DNA of 64,000 bases from Clostridium beijerinckii HUN142. GTDB taxonomy: Bacteria > Bacillota > Clostridia > Clostridiales > Clostridiaceae. The notes beneath the pieces are model-generated. The model made no database searches. It saw only the letters and a list, made by a program, of their open reading frames with translations, and was not told where the DNA came from. The position numbers and the translations under genes were made by a program. The stretch spans positions 62,001 through 126,000 of the forward strand of contig NZ_JHXK01000018.1 in NCBI RefSeq assembly GCF_000621745.1, given 5' to 3'. Positions 28,785-36,199 of the stretch are shown one piece after another. The number at the start of each line of letters is the position of its first letter. Position 1 is the stretch's first letter.

Positions 28785-29567
28785 TCAATCAAAAGTCCAC
28801 GATTTAATAATACGCTCATCTTTTCCTAACGGTCTCTCCTCTTGGAAAAAACCACTAACATCATCATTAATACTATCAATATCTCCGTCAATAACTTCAA
28901 TTATTGACGCATTTTCCTTCTTTCGGCCTTTACCCTTTCCCCCTTTAACCTCTATAGGAATAGATTTGTTATTTTTTAGATTATCTGATTCTTTTTCTTT
29001 AATCATGCCTTCTTTCTTCCCATTAATATCCTTATGCGTAATTTCCAAGTTAGCTGCCTCATCAATTTTTATAGATTTAACATCATTCTCACCCACCTTA
29101 CTTCCAGCGCTTATATCCTCACTTATAGCAATTTGACTTTCATTTTTTAAATCTTCTTCACTTTTTATTTATTCATTTCTAAATTCTTCTTTTTCTATCT
29201 CTGCCGAATTTGATATCTTATTGCTTTCAACTTTTTCCTTCACCTTAATATTTTGATGTTTAGCAAAATTCTTTACTCTATATACCTTATGTTCTGTAAC
29301 TTCAATCATTTCTAATTCCATTAGCACATTTAGTGCAAGTTCAACCTGGTCAATATCCCTATTAAGCTCTATTGCTAAGGTTTCAATTGTATATGGAATA
29401 TTTTTTGACATAAACAAATCGCCTTCTCTATTCACTTTCCCAGCCAAGATTACAACTCTTGTCCAAATATAGTTAATAAGATCTCTTTCAGGTTTTCTAT
29501 CTATTATTTTTAATTTAGTATCCTCATGCATGTCAACTCTAAATTTAACATATTTTCTCTCTCTCAT
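28785..29567 (-). pseudogene. Phage replisome-organizer-like gene split by an in-frame stop
   Basis: The first part (29172-29567, with a possible start three codons earlier at 29576) has an N-terminal phage_rep_org-like winged helix: RKYVKFRVDMHEDTKLKIID, then PERDLINYIWTRVVILAG and YTIETLAIELNRDIDQVELA. Such proteins, of DnaD/phage replication type, recruit helicase. A TAA at 29169-29171 ends it. The same frame then stays open for 127 further codons to 28785 (a charged, Lys/Glu/Ser-rich tail ending RIIKSWTFD), which is improbable by chance in this AT-rich DNA. It is read as one gene with a nonsense mutation; alternatively, a short intact gene of 132-135 codons followed by an untranslated tail. 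No other phage genes surround it. Confidence 0.65.
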
Positions 29568-29576
29568 ATTCGTCAT

Positions 29577-30093
29577 TTCCTCTCATATTTATATATCAAT
29601 AAATAAATCCATAAAATGTTCTTATATGCAGAAAAGTTTAGTATTGGAGCATAGCTGCCTTTTTTAATGTGCATATCTTTTCTCTTTCTTGTTAATGAAT
29701 TTCCTTTAAATAATATTTCCTCCCTATATATGAAATATTATTTTTCAGCAAATTTATAAACCTATTTTAAAAAATATTTTCACCTAAAATACTACAATAT
29801 TTTTATTTAATTTATGAGATATTAGCTAAAAAAATCTTTTACGGTATATACTTTTCCTACAAACATGAGTGGTTTTTCTGGACTTGCTTGCAGGGTAATT
29901 GCCGATATATAAACTTATATTAATGAATAACATAAGCATGCATAAAATTTACTTACACGAATTTATGCATGCTTAATATTTATAGAAATTATGTCACAGT
30001 CACATTTTTTCCCTTTTACAAAAGTGGTTTTTTAACATTTGCTCTACTATATATCACCTCGTTACGATATATAAAATTTTAATTCAACGTCAC
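29577..30093. other. Long AT-rich intergenic region with one inverted repeat
   Basis: No gene is supported. It contains a perfect 13-bp inverted repeat (29934-29946 with 29962-29974, 15-nt spacer) without a T-run. On the minus strand, 29829-29915 has a codon-like stretch (reading SAITLQASPEKPLMFVGK in one frame) with no start codon or ribosome site, possibly a gene relic. Confidence 0.4.
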
Positions 30094-30122
30094 TTGACAA
30101 AAGTGTATGGTAGCCATATACT
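30094..30122 (+). promoter_or_regulatory. marR promoter with an overlapping operator-like palindrome
   Basis: TTGACA (30094-30099), a 17-base spacer and TATACT (30117-30122). The spacer and -10 contain the near-palindrome GTGTATGGTAGCCATATAC (30103-30121). A protein bound there would block polymerase. Very similar elements occur at 30755-30773, 30917-30935 and 31252-31270. Confidence 0.8.
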
Positions 30123-30128
30123 ATTGTC

Positions 30129-30602
30129 ATGGATAAATTTATAAATAACAAACATAAAATCGCATATGATTCTCTGGATTTAGCATTTGCCTTAATTGAT
30201 CTTGATAAAAAGACTCGCTATTTCGGAACTGATGTGCCGATTTTTCACTCTGAAATTCATATAATAAAGGCCATTGCTGAACATCCTGGTATTCATGTAG
30301 GTGGATTAGCAGATATTCTAGGAGTAACAAAAGGATCTGTTTCCGAAATCCTCAAAAAGCTAGAGAGAAAGGCTCTGGTTATAAAGGAAATTGATAATCT
30401 TAATTTATCTAGATATTCATTGAGTCTGAGTGAAAAAGGTAAAAAAGCTCATAGCAGCCATATGTACTATCATTCTATTTTGAACAGCATGTTTGAAGAT
30501 GAGCTACAAAATGCCTCCGAATATGAATTAGAATTTTTGTCAAACTTTTTATCGTCTATGATGAACAAAGTTAAATCTTTTAATGAAAACTTTGATGAAT
30601 AA
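30129..30602 (+). CDS. MarR-family regulator
   Basis: 157 residues, a winged-helix dimer-type repressor. The recognition region is VGGLADILGVTKGSVSEILK, followed by the wing (IDNLNLSRYSLSLSEKGKKA) and C-terminal dimer helices. The start ATG lies only six bases after the -10 box and has no ribosome site, so the mRNA is probably leaderless. No other Met fits the domain start. The promoter carries an operator-like palindrome repeated three more times downstream, which suggests autoregulation plus control of the 83-aa gene and the regulator/exporter pair. The inducer is unknown. Confidence 0.9.
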   Translation: MDKFINNKHKIAYDSLDLAFALIDLDKKTRYFGTDVPIFHSEIHIIKAIAEHPGIHVGGLADILGVTKGSVSEILKKLERKALVIKEIDNLNLSRYSLSLSEKGKKAHSSHMYYHSILNSMFEDELQNASEYELEFLSNFLSSMMNKVKSFNENFDE

Positions 30603-30750
30603 ATATTTTACGCAAGTGCATGGCTTATATATTCATTTTCATTATAATTTAAGCCAGGAAATACTAATATCAAAAAGAAAAATTTATCAGAGGTCAGATA
30701 TGACTTCTGATAATGGTGAAATGTGCAGGCGAATATATAAGCAATTATGC
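30603..30750 (+). pseudogene. Decayed copy of the leader and 5' end of the 83-aa gene
   Basis: This segment aligns by eye with 30905-31045. Shared landmarks are a T-rich leader ending CATTATAATTTAAG (versus CATCATAATTAAG), a corrupted ribosome site AGGAAATACTAATATC (versus AGGAGGATATAATATG), AAAAAGAAAAA, and TTCTGATAATGGTGAA (versus TTTTGATAATAGTAAA). The ATG has become ATC and frames are broken, so it is not translated. Confidence 0.6.
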
Positions 30751-30754
30751 TTAA

Positions 30755-30788
30755 GTATATGGTAGCCATACACTTTTCCACCTATAAT
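30755..30788 (+). promoter_or_regulatory. Second copy of the MarR-type operator plus -10 box
   Basis: GTATATGGTAGCCATACAC (30755-30773) is the same near-palindrome as in the marR promoter in opposite orientation, differing only at the centre. A TATAAT follows at 30783-30788. It now fronts a decayed gene. Confidence 0.65.
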
Positions 30789-30793
30789 TAAAA

Positions 30794-30904
30794 CAAGAAA
30801 CTTATGGCAACTATGTGCACTATCACTCTATTGTAGAAAATATGATTGGACATGAATTGGAACTTTTCTCATTTATGATAAGCAAAATTAAATTTTTCAG
30901 TTAA
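30794..30904 (+). pseudogene. Remnant of a second marR gene (C-terminal part)
   Basis: Translated in one frame this gives TYGNYVHYHSIVENM, then GHELELFSFMISKIKFFS and a stop. It mirrors the end of the intact MarR (HMYYHSILNSM, then YELEFLSNFL, MMNKVKSF) with about ten residues missing. No start codon or DNA-binding part remains. It sits between operator copies two and three, as expected for a duplicated and decayed marR. Confidence 0.65.
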
Positions 30905-30916
30905 AATTTTATACAT

Positions 30917-30950
30917 GTGTATGTATACTATACGCTTTTTCATCATAATT
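30917..30950 (+). promoter_or_regulatory. Third operator-like copy, before the 83-aa gene
   Basis: GTGTATGTATACTATACGC (30917-30935) aligns with the other copies. A -10-like CATAAT lies at 30945-30950, at the same offset as in the second copy. Confidence 0.55.
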
Positions 30951-30968
30951 AAGTTAGGAGGATATAAT

Positions 30969-31220
30969 ATGAAAAAGAAAAAATCATTAAAGTCATTTCT
31001 GAGTTTTGATAATAGTAAAGTGAGTAAGATAGAGCATAAACATAAAATACTTGATGCTGATGAAAGAGGTTTATGGACTACTGAAATGAGTTTATGGGCT
31101 ATTTATACTTCTTTAGCCTCATGCGTTCTCTTTGGTTCTTATCCATATGAATGTCCGATATTTCCACCAGCGAATCTTTTCAATAACAAATTGGAAAACA
31201 GTAAATTTGATGGGCTCTAA
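30969..31220 (+). CDS. Unknown 83-aa protein in the MarR-operator cluster
   Basis: The start ATG at 30969 is set by AGGAGG seven bases upstream; an upstream ATG in the same frame lies inside the operator. It has a very basic N-terminus (MKKKKSLKSFLSF), then an acidic DADERGLW segment, a hydrophobic or aromatic middle (EMSLWAIYTSLASCVLFG), then YPYECPIFPPANLF and a polar end. Two Cys. No family recognised. It could be a small membrane-associated or regulatory peptide. A decayed duplicate of its 5' end lies 300 bases upstream. Its own operator copy suggests co-regulation with marR and the exporter. Confidence 0.65.
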   Translation: MKKKKSLKSFLSFDNSKVSKIEHKHKILDADERGLWTTEMSLWAIYTSLASCVLFGSYPYECPIFPPANLFNNKLENSKFDGL

Positions 31221-31251
31221 AAAAATAAGACAAATGAAGAATTGTACCAAA

Positions 31252-31283
31252 GTGTATACCACCAATACGCTTTAGTCTATAAT
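31252..31283 (+). promoter_or_regulatory. Fourth operator-like copy with -10 box
   Basis: GTGTATACCACCAATACGC (31252-31270), the most diverged copy, followed by TATAAT (31278-31283). It fronts the DtxR/MntR-like gene and the MFS gene. Confidence 0.6.
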
Positions 31284-31303
31284 TAATGCAAGGAGGATCA
31301 GTG

Positions 31304-31699
31304 ATGTATCAAAATAGGCGTTATTTGCAGAAAAAACTTAGTCCTTCAAAAGAAGAATATTTAAAAGCCATATATAAGTTATCTGAAAAAACACAATCAG
31401 TGCGTTCAATTGATCTTGCTGCTTATTTAGGATTTTCAAAGCCAAGTATTAATAATGCTGTGGCTATATTGCAAGAGGCTGGATTAGTTGTTAAGCCTTT
31501 AGGTGGGGAAATCCATCTCACTGATGAAGGACGTAAACAAGGGCAAATAATTATAGCTAAGTTTCAGCTAATAAAACAATTCTTAATTGCCTATTGCAAT
31601 GTTAATGAGCAAACAGCAAGTGAAGATGCCTGCAAAATGGAGCATATTATCAGTGATGAGGCTACTTTTGCTTTTAAAAAATATTTAAATCAAGTATAA
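31304..31699 (+). CDS. DtxR/MntR-like winged-helix regulator
   Basis: 131 residues from the ATG at 31304; AGGAGG lies seven bases upstream. The N-terminal reads LSPSKEEYLKAIYKLSE, then VRSIDLAAYLGFSKPSINNA and VVKPLGGEIHLTDEGRKQG, the winged-helix pattern of the MntR/DtxR family. The dimerisation half (EDACKMEHIISDEATFAFKK) retains the Cys and Glu-His of the family metal site (CKMEHIIS). It therefore may sense Mn, Fe or another divalent metal. It is short, without an SH3-like domain, like MntR. It probably shares a transcript with the MFS gene 32 bases downstream. Confidence 0.85.
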   Translation: MYQNRRYLQKKLSPSKEEYLKAIYKLSEKTQSVRSIDLAAYLGFSKPSINNAVAILQEAGLVVKPLGGEIHLTDEGRKQGQIIIAKFQLIKQFLIAYCNVNEQTASEDACKMEHIISDEATFAFKKYLNQV

Positions 31700-31731
31700 A
31701 CATATGATAATTTTAAGGAGAAACTATATAA

Positions 31732-33075
31732 ATGAATCAATTACGTAATGAACACACACAAAACCTACATCCACATTCAAGAAGATCCATACAAATAATA
31801 CTGATAATCGGAATTACATTTACTGCAGCGAATTTGCGTGCACCTTTAACAGCAGTTGGCCCGTTGATCGATGAAATTCGTAGAAGCTTACATATTTCAA
31901 ATACATTAGCGGGTATGATTACAACACTTCCGTTATTCGCTTTTGCAGGATTTTCACCTTTCGCTCCAAATTTGGCGCGAAAATTTGGCACTAAGTTAGT
32001 GCTTTTTTGGTCACTTATTTTCCTGACTTTGGGAATTATATTACGTTCGTTGTTTGGAGATTTAGGACTGTTTCTTGGTACAGTAATCATTGGATTATCC
32101 ATTTCTGTAGGTAATGTGCTGATTCCCAGCTTAATAAAACATGAATTTCCTGAGCGGATCGGTGTAATGACGGGTATCTATACTGCTTCTATGGGCCTTT
32201 TTGGCGCTATAGCATCCGGTATCAGTGTCCCCGTTGCTTCAGAATCAGGATTAGGATGGGGAGTAGCCTTAAGCATTTGGGCTGCACTTAGTTTCTTATC
32301 CATTATCCTCTGGATACCTCAAATTACACGAAGAAAACAAAGAATATCTATTGTTCAAAGAACGGTTCATAGTGGCATTAGAATAAAAGCCAAAGACGTC
32401 CACGAAAAAAAAGATGAAATGGAGATCGTTAAGGCAAATAGTATTAATAAGATCAATCTCTGGAAATCCCCTTTAGCATGGCAAGTGACAGTATATATGG
32501 GATTACAGTCTATGCTACTCTATTGCATGATTGCGTGGTTACCAGCTATTTTAGTTCATCAAGGTATGGATTCAAGCAAAGCAGGATGGATGCTCTCCCT
32601 TTACCAACTGGTATCTCTTCCTACATCGTTCGTTGGTTCTATACTTGCTGGGCGTAAGGCTAATCAACGTCCATTAGTTATCACTGCTTCCCTATGTGTT
32701 TTGATAGGGCTTTTGGGAATATTCCTCGGAGAAACAGAGCTTACAGCACTATGGATGATTATATTAGGTATTGGCGGAGCGCTTACTTTTTGCTTAGCTA
32801 TTATATTTTTCAGCTCTCGTACAAGAAATGCAGATGAGGCAGCAAGACTATCCGGTATGGCTCAATCAGGAGGCTACTTACTCGCTGCTTTCGGGCCGAT
32901 GCTTTTTGGTTTTCTGCATGATGCGGTTAACAACTGGACGTTGCCACTTACTATCTTAATCGGTGCTGCCGGATTATGCTTATTTGCCGGTCTAGGCGCA
33001 TCGCGCAATCTTTATGTTAGTAAAATGCTGGCAATAAAGACACCATCTAGATCTTCTATCTATAATCTAGATTAA
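31732..33075 (+). CDS. CynX/NimT-type MFS transporter
   Basis: 447 residues with about 12 membrane helices and a charged central loop (about residues 200-235). The N-terminal signature AANLRAPLTAVGPLIDEIR and the following LPLFAFAGFSPFAPNLARK fit the CynX/NimT (cyanate, 2-nitroimidazole) family. The substrate cannot be told from sequence; control by MarR and DtxR-like regulators suggests efflux of a toxic compound. AAGGAG precedes the ATG. The gene uses more G and C at third positions and more CGT/CGG codons than its neighbours, a sign of lateral acquisition. A strong terminator follows. Confidence 0.9.
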   Translation: MNQLRNEHTQNLHPHSRRSIQIILIIGITFTAANLRAPLTAVGPLIDEIRRSLHISNTLAGMITTLPLFAFAGFSPFAPNLARKFGTKLVLFWSLIFLTLGIILRSLFGDLGLFLGTVIIGLSISVGNVLIPSLIKHEFPERIGVMTGIYTASMGLFGAIASGISVPVASESGLGWGVALSIWAALSFLSIILWIPQITRRKQRISIVQRTVHSGIRIKAKDVHEKKDEMEIVKANSINKINLWKSPLAWQVTVYMGLQSMLLYCMIAWLPAILVHQGMDSSKAGWMLSLYQLVSLPTSFVGSILAGRKANQRPLVITASLCVLIGLLGIFLGETELTALWMIILGIGGALTFCLAIIFFSSRTRNADEAARLSGMAQSGGYLLAAFGPMLFGFLHDAVNNWTLPLTILIGAAGLCLFAGLGASRNLYVSKMLAIKTPSRSSIYNLD

Positions 33076-33112
33076 TGCAGTAAACTGTTTTTAATTTAAA
33101 AATAACATCCCA

Positions 33113-33147
33113 AAAGGTGGTTTTGATATGAAAACCACCTTTTTTTC
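33113..33147 (+). terminator. Terminator after the MFS gene
   Basis: A 12-bp perfect stem (33113-33124 with 33131-33142), GATATG loop, then a T-run. Confidence 0.92.
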
Positions 33148-33265
33148 CACTACAGCTAGCAATCACATTATTATGGCAGCTAACTGTATGGCAAATTCTC
33201 TTCCTGCATGATAGTGTTATGTGAATATCTTAGACACAAAAGTTAAACTTCTAAAATACATTTTA

Positions 33266-33635
33266 TTAAACTAAATTTTCTCCATTCTTAAATGCTCTTA
33301 AAGATAACTCATTAAAAACTTCATCATCATTTCCACAGTAGTGGATGCAATCCTCTAATTTCCAACCTCCTATGTTACAAATATTATTAACATATTTAAT
33401 AGCTTCTGCACCTTCTTCAGCTGTAAATAAAATCTTTATAGCAGGTAAATTCTTCATACAACTGCTTTGCCTGATATCTAAGCAGCTTGTCATTTTCTGA
33501 ATCAACGATTGAGGTAGAACACTGTATTTTCTCTATTAATGCTGTTACTTCTTTATTGTTGTGCCCCTTTCCTTAGACGAAACATCTTCAATCTTGATCC
33601 CCACTAGATATTCTTTACTATAATTAATTGCAAAA
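33266..33635 (-). pseudogene. Frameshifted gene relic, family unknown
   Basis: Coding-like sequence runs through three frames on the minus strand. In order: INYSKEYLVGIKIEDVSSKE; then in a second frame KEVTALIEKIQCSTSIVDSE and NDKLLRYQAKQLYEEF; then in a third (33266-33505) FTAEEGAEAIKYVNNIC and GGWKLEDCIHYCGNDDEVF, ending at the stop. None alone has a ribosome site. Together they look like one decayed protein of at least 115 residues. I do not recognise the family. The last part could be mistaken for a 79-aa gene. Confidence 0.5.
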
Positions 33636-33644
33636 ATAAAAGAA

Positions 33645-33681
33645 GCATGAAGATTCAGGATTAGACCTGAGTTCTTCATGC
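33645..33681 (-). terminator. glmS terminator
   Basis: A stem with an 8-bp perfect base (33645-33652 with 33674-33681) and an extended upper part; the minus strand then reads T-rich. It lies 28 bases beyond the glmS stop. Confidence 0.8.
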
Positions 33682-33708
33682 TCAATATAAATTGTTTTAA
33701 ATTATCAA

Positions 33709-35535
33709 TTATTCTACTGTTACTGATTTAGCTAAGTTTCTTGGCTTGTCTATATCGCAACCTTTATTTCTAGCTGTATAGTAAGCTAAAAGTTGTAATG
33801 CAACTACAGCAACTATTGGTGAAACTAAGTTAAGAAGTTCTGGAATTCTAATTACTTTATCGAAAATTGATTCATCTAATACATCATTTTCGTAAGCAAT
33901 TGCAATTACTTCTGCTCCTCTAGCTTTAACTTCAACTATATTGCTTACCATTTTTTCTCTTAATGATTTTTGAGTTAATAATGCTATTACTTTAGTTCCT
34001 TCTTCAATTAAAGCAATTGTTCCATGTTTTAATTCTCCACCAGCATATGCTTCTGAATGGATATATGAAATTTCTTTAAGCTTTAATGATGCTTCTATAG
34101 ATAATGCATAGTCAGCACCTCTACCTAAATAGAATACATCTGTTTCATCAGTTAAAAGATTTGCAATTTCTTCTACTTCACTTGCTTTATCTAAAATTAC
34201 TTGAACTTTTTCAGGTACTAATAATAATGCTTCTTTTAATTCTTTTTCTAATTCCTTAGTCATTAATCCCTTTAATTCACTGAAATACATTGCCATCATA
34301 TACATAACAACAACTTGTGTTGTATATGCTTTAGTAGAAGCTACTGCTATTTCTGGACCTGCCATTGTATATAGTACATCGTCAGCTTCTCTAGAAATTG
34401 TACTTCCTACAACATTTGTTATAGCTAAAGTTTTAGCTCCAGCTTTCTTACAATCTCTAAGAACCGCTAATGTATCAGCAGTTTCTCCTGATTGGCTTAA
34501 TGTTATTACAAGGGATTTATTAGTTACTAATGGGTCTTTATATCTAAATTCTGATGCTATATCAACTTCAACTGGAATTCTTGCTAATTTTTCAATTGCT
34601 ACTCTTCCCATAAGTCCTGCATTATATGCAGTTCCACAAGCTACTATAAATATTCTATCTATATTATTAAGATCCTCTTTTGATAACTTAAAGTCTCCAA
34701 AAGTGATATCATGGCTCATTGATAATCTTGATGCCATTGTATCTCTAATAGCTTTTGGTTGTTCGTTGATTTCCTTTAACATGAATGAATCATATCCACC
34801 TTTTTCAGCAGCGTCTTCATTCCAAGTTACTTTGAAAACATCCTTCTTTATTTCACTTCCATCAGCGCTTAAAATTTTAGCGCCATCTTTGCCTATAACA
34901 ACAAATTCTCTATCTTCTAAAAGATAGATATCTCTTGTATAGCTTATTATCGCTGGAATATCTGAAGCAATAAATGTTTCATCTTGTCCTAAACCAACAA
35001 TTAGTGGACTATCTTTTCTTACTGCAATTAGCTTGTCTGGTTCTGCTCCAGTTACTACACCTAATGCATAACTTCCTTCTAGTCTTTCAGTAGCTTTAAC
35101 TACTGCTTTAAAAAGATCTCCTTCATAATAGTAGTGAATCAAATTTGGTATTACTTCAGTATCTGTTTGAGATACAAATTCGTATCCTTCTCCTTTAAGC
35201 CATTGTCTAAGTTCTAGATAGTTTTCTATAATTCCGTTATGAACTACAGTAATATCTCCCTTTGAACTTTGGTGTGGATGTGAATTAATATCTGATGGTT
35301 CTCCATGAGTTGCCCATCTAGTATGACCGATACCAAGTGTTCCTTCAGCTTTACCTTGTCCTAAATTATCAGTTAAGTTAGTAAGACGACCTTTATGCTT
35401 TTCGATGCTTACCTTACCATCATTAACAACTGCAATACCTGCTGAATCGTAACCTCTATACTCCAACTTTGATAATCCATCTACTAAAAAAGATTTTGCT
35501 GATTTACTTCCAAAATATCCAACTATTCCGCACAT
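33709..35535 (-). CDS. glmS: Glucosamine-6-phosphate synthase (glutamine-hydrolysing)
   Basis: 608 residues from the ATG at 35535, which leaves the required N-terminal Cys after Met removal (MCGIVGYFG); upstream in-frame sequence is ribozyme-side leader. It makes glucosamine-6-phosphate from fructose-6-phosphate and glutamine, the first step to UDP-GlcNAc and the cell wall. The glutaminase domain is residues 2-220 (LEYRGYDSAGIAV, HTRWATHGEPSDINSHPH). Two SIS domains follow (VACGTAYNAGLM, SQSGETADTLA), with a C-terminal DKPRNLAKSVTVE. AGAGGAAG precedes the ATG. Its mRNA is controlled by the ribozyme immediately upstream. Confidence 0.98.
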   Translation of the reverse strand: MCGIVGYFGSKSAKSFLVDGLSKLEYRGYDSAGIAVVNDGKVSIEKHKGRLTNLTDNLGQGKAEGTLGIGHTRWATHGEPSDINSHPHQSSKGDITVVHNGIIENYLELRQWLKGEGYEFVSQTDTEVIPNLIHYYYEGDLFKAVVKATERLEGSYALGVVTGAEPDKLIAVRKDSPLIVGLGQDETFIASDIPAIISYTRDIYLLEDREFVVIGKDGAKILSADGSEIKKDVFKVTWNEDAAEKGGYDSFMLKEINEQPKAIRDTMASRLSMSHDITFGDFKLSKEDLNNIDRIFIVACGTAYNAGLMGRVAIEKLARIPVEVDIASEFRYKDPLVTNKSLVITLSQSGETADTLAVLRDCKKAGAKTLAITNVVGSTISREADDVLYTMAGPEIAVASTKAYTTQVVVMYMMAMYFSELKGLMTKELEKELKEALLLVPEKVQVILDKASEVEEIANLLTDETDVFYLGRGADYALSIEASLKLKEISYIHSEAYAGGELKHGTIALIEEGTKVIALLTQKSLREKMVSNIVEVKARGAEVIAIAYENDVLDESIFDKVIRIPELLNLVSPIVAVVALQLLAYYTARNKGCDIDKPRNLAKSVTVE

Positions 35536-35654
35536 ATTTATCTTCCTCTCTTTTTTCACATAATATTTAATTTTAATTCTTCTTTTAACTTCATTCCTAG
35601 CACAATTATAAAAGGGCATAGTAATCCTAGAAATTAAAATTAAAACAAAGGTTT

Positions 35655-35964
35655 TAACACCAGACTGAATTTGTCCTGTGAATCACTTCACAGTTTTACC
35701 AGTCGTTTACGGTAGTGCGATACCGTGGGGCACCCGCCGAAGTTTCGATACTCCCCAACCTCGTCGACGTAAATGAAACTCCAAATCTTCGATTTGGATA
35801 GTTGAATTTACTCAGCGAACGAACGTGAGTCGAGTTTCCTTTAAAAAGATTTCATTAGCTATTCGCGTAACTTATATCAAAGCTTACTATTAACTAAATT
35901 CCTTTTATAAAAACCAACCCTGTAAAAATTCACTTTCAACTAAATCTCACTTAGTCCTGGCGCT
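35655..35964 (-). ncRNA. glmS ribozyme/riboswitch
   Basis: On the minus strand the cleavage-site context is AAAAAGCGCCAGGACTAAG, with the scissile bond between A at 35964 and G at 35963. The conserved core reads GTCGACGAGGTTGGGGAG (ending near 35751), then TATCGAAACTTCGGCGGGTG, CCACGGTATCGCACTACCGT and GTGAAGTGATTCACAGGAC, as in the glmS class. Glucosamine-6-phosphate acts as cofactor for self-cleavage, which leads to decay of the glmS mRNA. The P1-side segment between cleavage site and core is about 195 bases, far longer than in Bacillus, and includes a CCAAATC-TTC-GATTTGG hairpin. Confidence 0.93.
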
Positions 35965-36163
35965 TTTTATTGATTTTAAGATTTTCTTTCTTCTCCATTC
36001 ATCACCTCTGTTTTCTTTATTTATGCCTCTTTGACTATTTTATCATATTATTTTCAATTGTCTATATTTATATATATATTTTATTATTACTTTTTGGTTA
36101 CAAAATCATCTTCAGATAATTAATTATTAATATGTTAAATCACTAAAAATTATTAATAAAATA

Positions 36164-36191
36164 TTTAAGGTGGATAATTATCCACCTTAAA
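36164..36191 (-). terminator. mtlD terminator
   Basis: A 28-base perfect palindrome (TTTAAGGTGGATAA and its complement) nine bases past the mtlD stop, with T-rich flank on the minus strand. Confidence 0.75.
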
Positions 36192-36199
36192 TGAGTTTT

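Noticed and set aside
28744-29136. 130-codon plus-strand ORF opposite the replication-type gene
   Set aside because: Shadow of the Lys/Glu-rich minus-strand frame; no ribosome site.
29580-29677. 32-codon minus-strand ORF just before the replication-type gene
   Set aside because: Weak ribosome site, no recognisable product and too short to support.
31737-32102. 121-codon minus-strand ORF opposite the MFS gene
   Set aside because: Antisense to a clear transporter; no ribosome site or recognisable domain.
33266-33505. 79-aa gene on the minus strand
   Set aside because: Upstream frames carry the rest of a decayed protein; treated as the end of a pseudogene rather than an intact gene.
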